This document shows, piece by piece, positions 62,782 to 64,000 of a stretch of 64,000 nucleotides of DNA (its first letter is position 1; every line of letters starts with the position of its first letter). Source of the DNA: Asaia lannensis NBRC 102526 (lineage in GTDB: Bacteria; Pseudomonadota; Alphaproteobacteria; Acetobacterales; Acetobacteraceae); assembly GCF_024054035.1 (NCBI RefSeq), contig NZ_JAMXQU010000005.1:124001-188000 (forward strand), written 5' to 3'. The notes under the pieces are model-generated. The model worked only from the letters and a program-made list of their open reading frames with translations. It searched no databases and was not told the DNA's origin. A program made the translations under genes and the position numbers.

Positions 62782-63740
62782 TGGCGACGTCCTGTCAGCA
62801 GAAGTTGAGGATTGCGCTCGACATCGTTGGCGAAGCCGCGCAGAGCCGCTGCAGCCGCAGCAATATCGCGCAGGCTGGAATCGAGATTGGCGCGATCGAT
62901 CGAACGGGGCGATGTCATGCCCTGAAGGTCGGTCAGGGCCTTGTTTGCCGTCATCATGGTCTCACGGCTGTTCTGGATCAGAAGATGAATGTCTTTCCCG
63001 CGAGAAGTCAGCTGTTCCGATCCGGTCGTCGCCAGACGGTCCACCGATTGGAGCGTGCGCATGACTTGCGGTTGCAGCGTTGCGATCATGGTACGCGCCG
63101 TATCCAGCGCTGCACGGCTGTGATCGGATGTCTGCTGCAGGCTGTCGGCCAGTGCAGGGAGGCGCTGGTCGAGTGTTTCTGCCAGATGACGGACGACGGC
63201 GAGGGTTGTCGCTGCATCTTCAGTCAGCTTGCGCAGGGGGAGATGGGTCAGGGTGCTGGTGATAGCCTGTATGGGCGATTGCCGTGTGGGAATTTCCGTC
63301 TCGTTCGTTAGCTCGGGATGCAGGGTGGCTGGCGTGCCGGGTGAAATATCGAGATCGATCTGCGATGTGCCTGTCACGAAACTCTTGAGGTTCATCTCGC
63401 CGCGCAATCCGTGCGCCACCAGGTCCTGAAGGCTCGGCAGATGACCGTGTTTCTGACCAGCGACCAGAATATCGTCCCGGCGCAGCGTGATATAGACGGG
63501 AATAAACGCCTCACGCGTTTTAGGGTCGTATTCGATAGCAATGCGATCGACTGCGCCCACTTGCACGCCGCGGAAATTGACTGGCGCTCCGACCGACAGA
63601 CCGTTGGTCGAGCCGCGGAAAATGAGAACGGCCCGATCCGTATGGGTAAAGGGATGGAAATTGCCGAAGAAGACGAAGGCGCAGATCATCAGCGCCATCC
63701 CCCCCAGAACGAACGCCCCGACGAGTGCTTGTCTGTTCAT
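62778..63740 (-). CDS. MCE-domain protein (MlaD/PqiB type) of a lipid transporter
   Basis: 320 aa. One N-terminal membrane helix (LVGAFVLGGMALMICAFVFFG), then one MCE domain (about 38-115: STNGLSVGAPVNFRGVQVGAVDRIAI). A long helical C terminus (about 160-310) may form the tunnel or coiled coil. Single-MCE proteins form hexameric rings that move phospholipids between inner and outer membranes. Its ATG shares one base with the upstream ATPase stop (TGATG). The permease gene is probably beyond the window edge. Confidence 0.9.
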   Translation of the reverse strand: MNRQALVGAFVLGGMALMICAFVFFGNFHPFTHTDRAVLIFRGSTNGLSVGAPVNFRGVQVGAVDRIAIEYDPKTREAFIPVYITLRRDDILVAGQKHGHLPSLQDLVAHGLRGEMNLKSFVTGTSQIDLDISPGTPATLHPELTNETEIPTRQSPIQAITSTLTHLPLRKLTEDAATTLAVVRHLAETLDQRLPALADSLQQTSDHSRAALDTARTMIATLQPQVMRTLQSVDRLATTGSEQLTSRGKDIHLLIQNSRETMMTANKALTDLQGMTSPRSIDRANLDSSLRDIAAAAAALRGFANDVERNPQLLLTGRRQ

Positions 63741-64000
63741 CAGGCGTTTCCTTCTTCGTTGCGTTGCCTGTTCATGAAGGCATGAACCTGCGGGTCATCG
63801 CAGTTGTCGCGCAGGTCGCGCGGAGATCCATGGGCAATGGGGCGTTTGGTGATGGCATCGAGAAAGATACCGTCATCGGCGATGGTAAACAGGCTGGGCA
63901 GTTCGTGACTGACGATCACAATGGTCGCATCGAGCCCATCGCGCAGATTGAGGATCAGATCGTCCAGACGTGCCGAGGTAATGGGGTCGAGCCCTGCCGA
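63740..64000 (-). CDS. ABC transporter ATP-binding protein of the MCE system (N terminus beyond window)
   Basis: Only the last 87 codons are inside the window. They include the D-loop (SAGLDPITSARLDDLILNLRD), the switch histidine (IVSHELPSLFTIAD) and a typical C-terminal tail. The family is MlaF/MkL-like ATPases that drive MCE lipid transport. The Walker A and signature motifs lie past the window end. Confidence 0.85.
   Translation of the reverse strand, partial: SAGLDPITSARLDDLILNLRDGLDATIVIVSHELPSLFTIADDGIFLDAITKRPIAHGSPRDLRDNCDDPQVHAFMNRQRNEEGNA

Overview
The window looks like chromosome from an acetic acid bacterium (Acetobacteraceae, Alphaproteobacteria). This is inferred from content, not from a marker gene: a membrane-bound cytochrome c / GMC-flavoprotein dehydrogenase operon, sugar-selective and phosphate-selective porins, a xylitol-type polyol dehydrogenase cluster, a Tat-exported GH32 fructan/sucrose hydrolase, a lactate-oxidase/pyruvate-oxidase pair, and dense operons whose genes often overlap by 1-20 bases. 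I saw no rRNA, tRNA, insertion sequence, prophage or CRISPR array. Every gene appears intact except the two cut by the window edges.

Layout. 1-4.7 kb: periplasmic dehydrogenase operon (multiheme cytochrome c, Fe-S GMC flavoprotein, secreted HbpS-like protein, OprB porin). 4.8-7.0 kb: lone cbiD and a divergent stomatin/SPFH gene. 7.1-12.9 kb: minus-strand group of diheme peroxidase-like cytochrome, secreted phosphoesterase, a DUF1127-like peptide and a TonB-dependent receptor. 13.1-19.9 kb: a tightly coupled five-gene operon of organosulfur-type flavin monooxygenases with an MFS carrier, divergent from a MocR regulator (20.2-21.6 kb). 22.1-26.8 kb: four consecutive glycosyltransferase genes. 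27.5-29.7 kb: DyP peroxidase, encapsulin shell and a small protein. 29.8-40.5 kb: glycogen/trehalose island (treY, treZ, glgB, glgA and divergent glgX). 40.6-42.6 kb: Lrp regulator and a class-V PLP enzyme. 42.7-48.1 kb: crcB, GH32 hydrolase, xylitol-type dehydrogenase, AraC regulator and SDR. 48.1-50.9 kb: zinc-response locus (COG0523 GTPase and two DUF1826-like proteins) around a perfect Zur-type palindrome. 51.0-56.1 kb: operon of TPP-dependent pyruvate-oxidase-like enzyme, duplicated membrane protein, gluconate-dehydrogenase-subunit-3-like protein and GMC flavoprotein. 56.3-59.0 kb: lactate-dehydrogenase-like flavoenzyme and a catalase-family protein. 59.4-62.1 kb: DIP1984-family protein and a long OprO/OprP-type porin behind a Pho-box-like site. 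62.2-64.0 kb: PqiC-like lipoprotein, MCE protein and truncated ABC ATPase of a lipid-transport system.

How it fits together. Much of the window deals with incomplete periplasmic oxidation of sugars, polyols and lactate, with carbon storage, and with osmoprotection. GlgA and GlgB build alpha-glucan, GlgX trims it, and TreY/TreZ turn maltodextrin ends into trehalose. The loci most worth following up are: the 51-56 kb operon, whose GMC and subunit-3 proteins lack any visible export signal and cytochrome partner but sit beside an internally duplicated, histidine-bearing membrane protein; the encapsulin locus with a possible second cargo; the sulfur monooxygenase operon with MFS and TonB parts in place of an ABC importer; and the tandem DUF1826 pair whose second member has lost the putative metal ligands.
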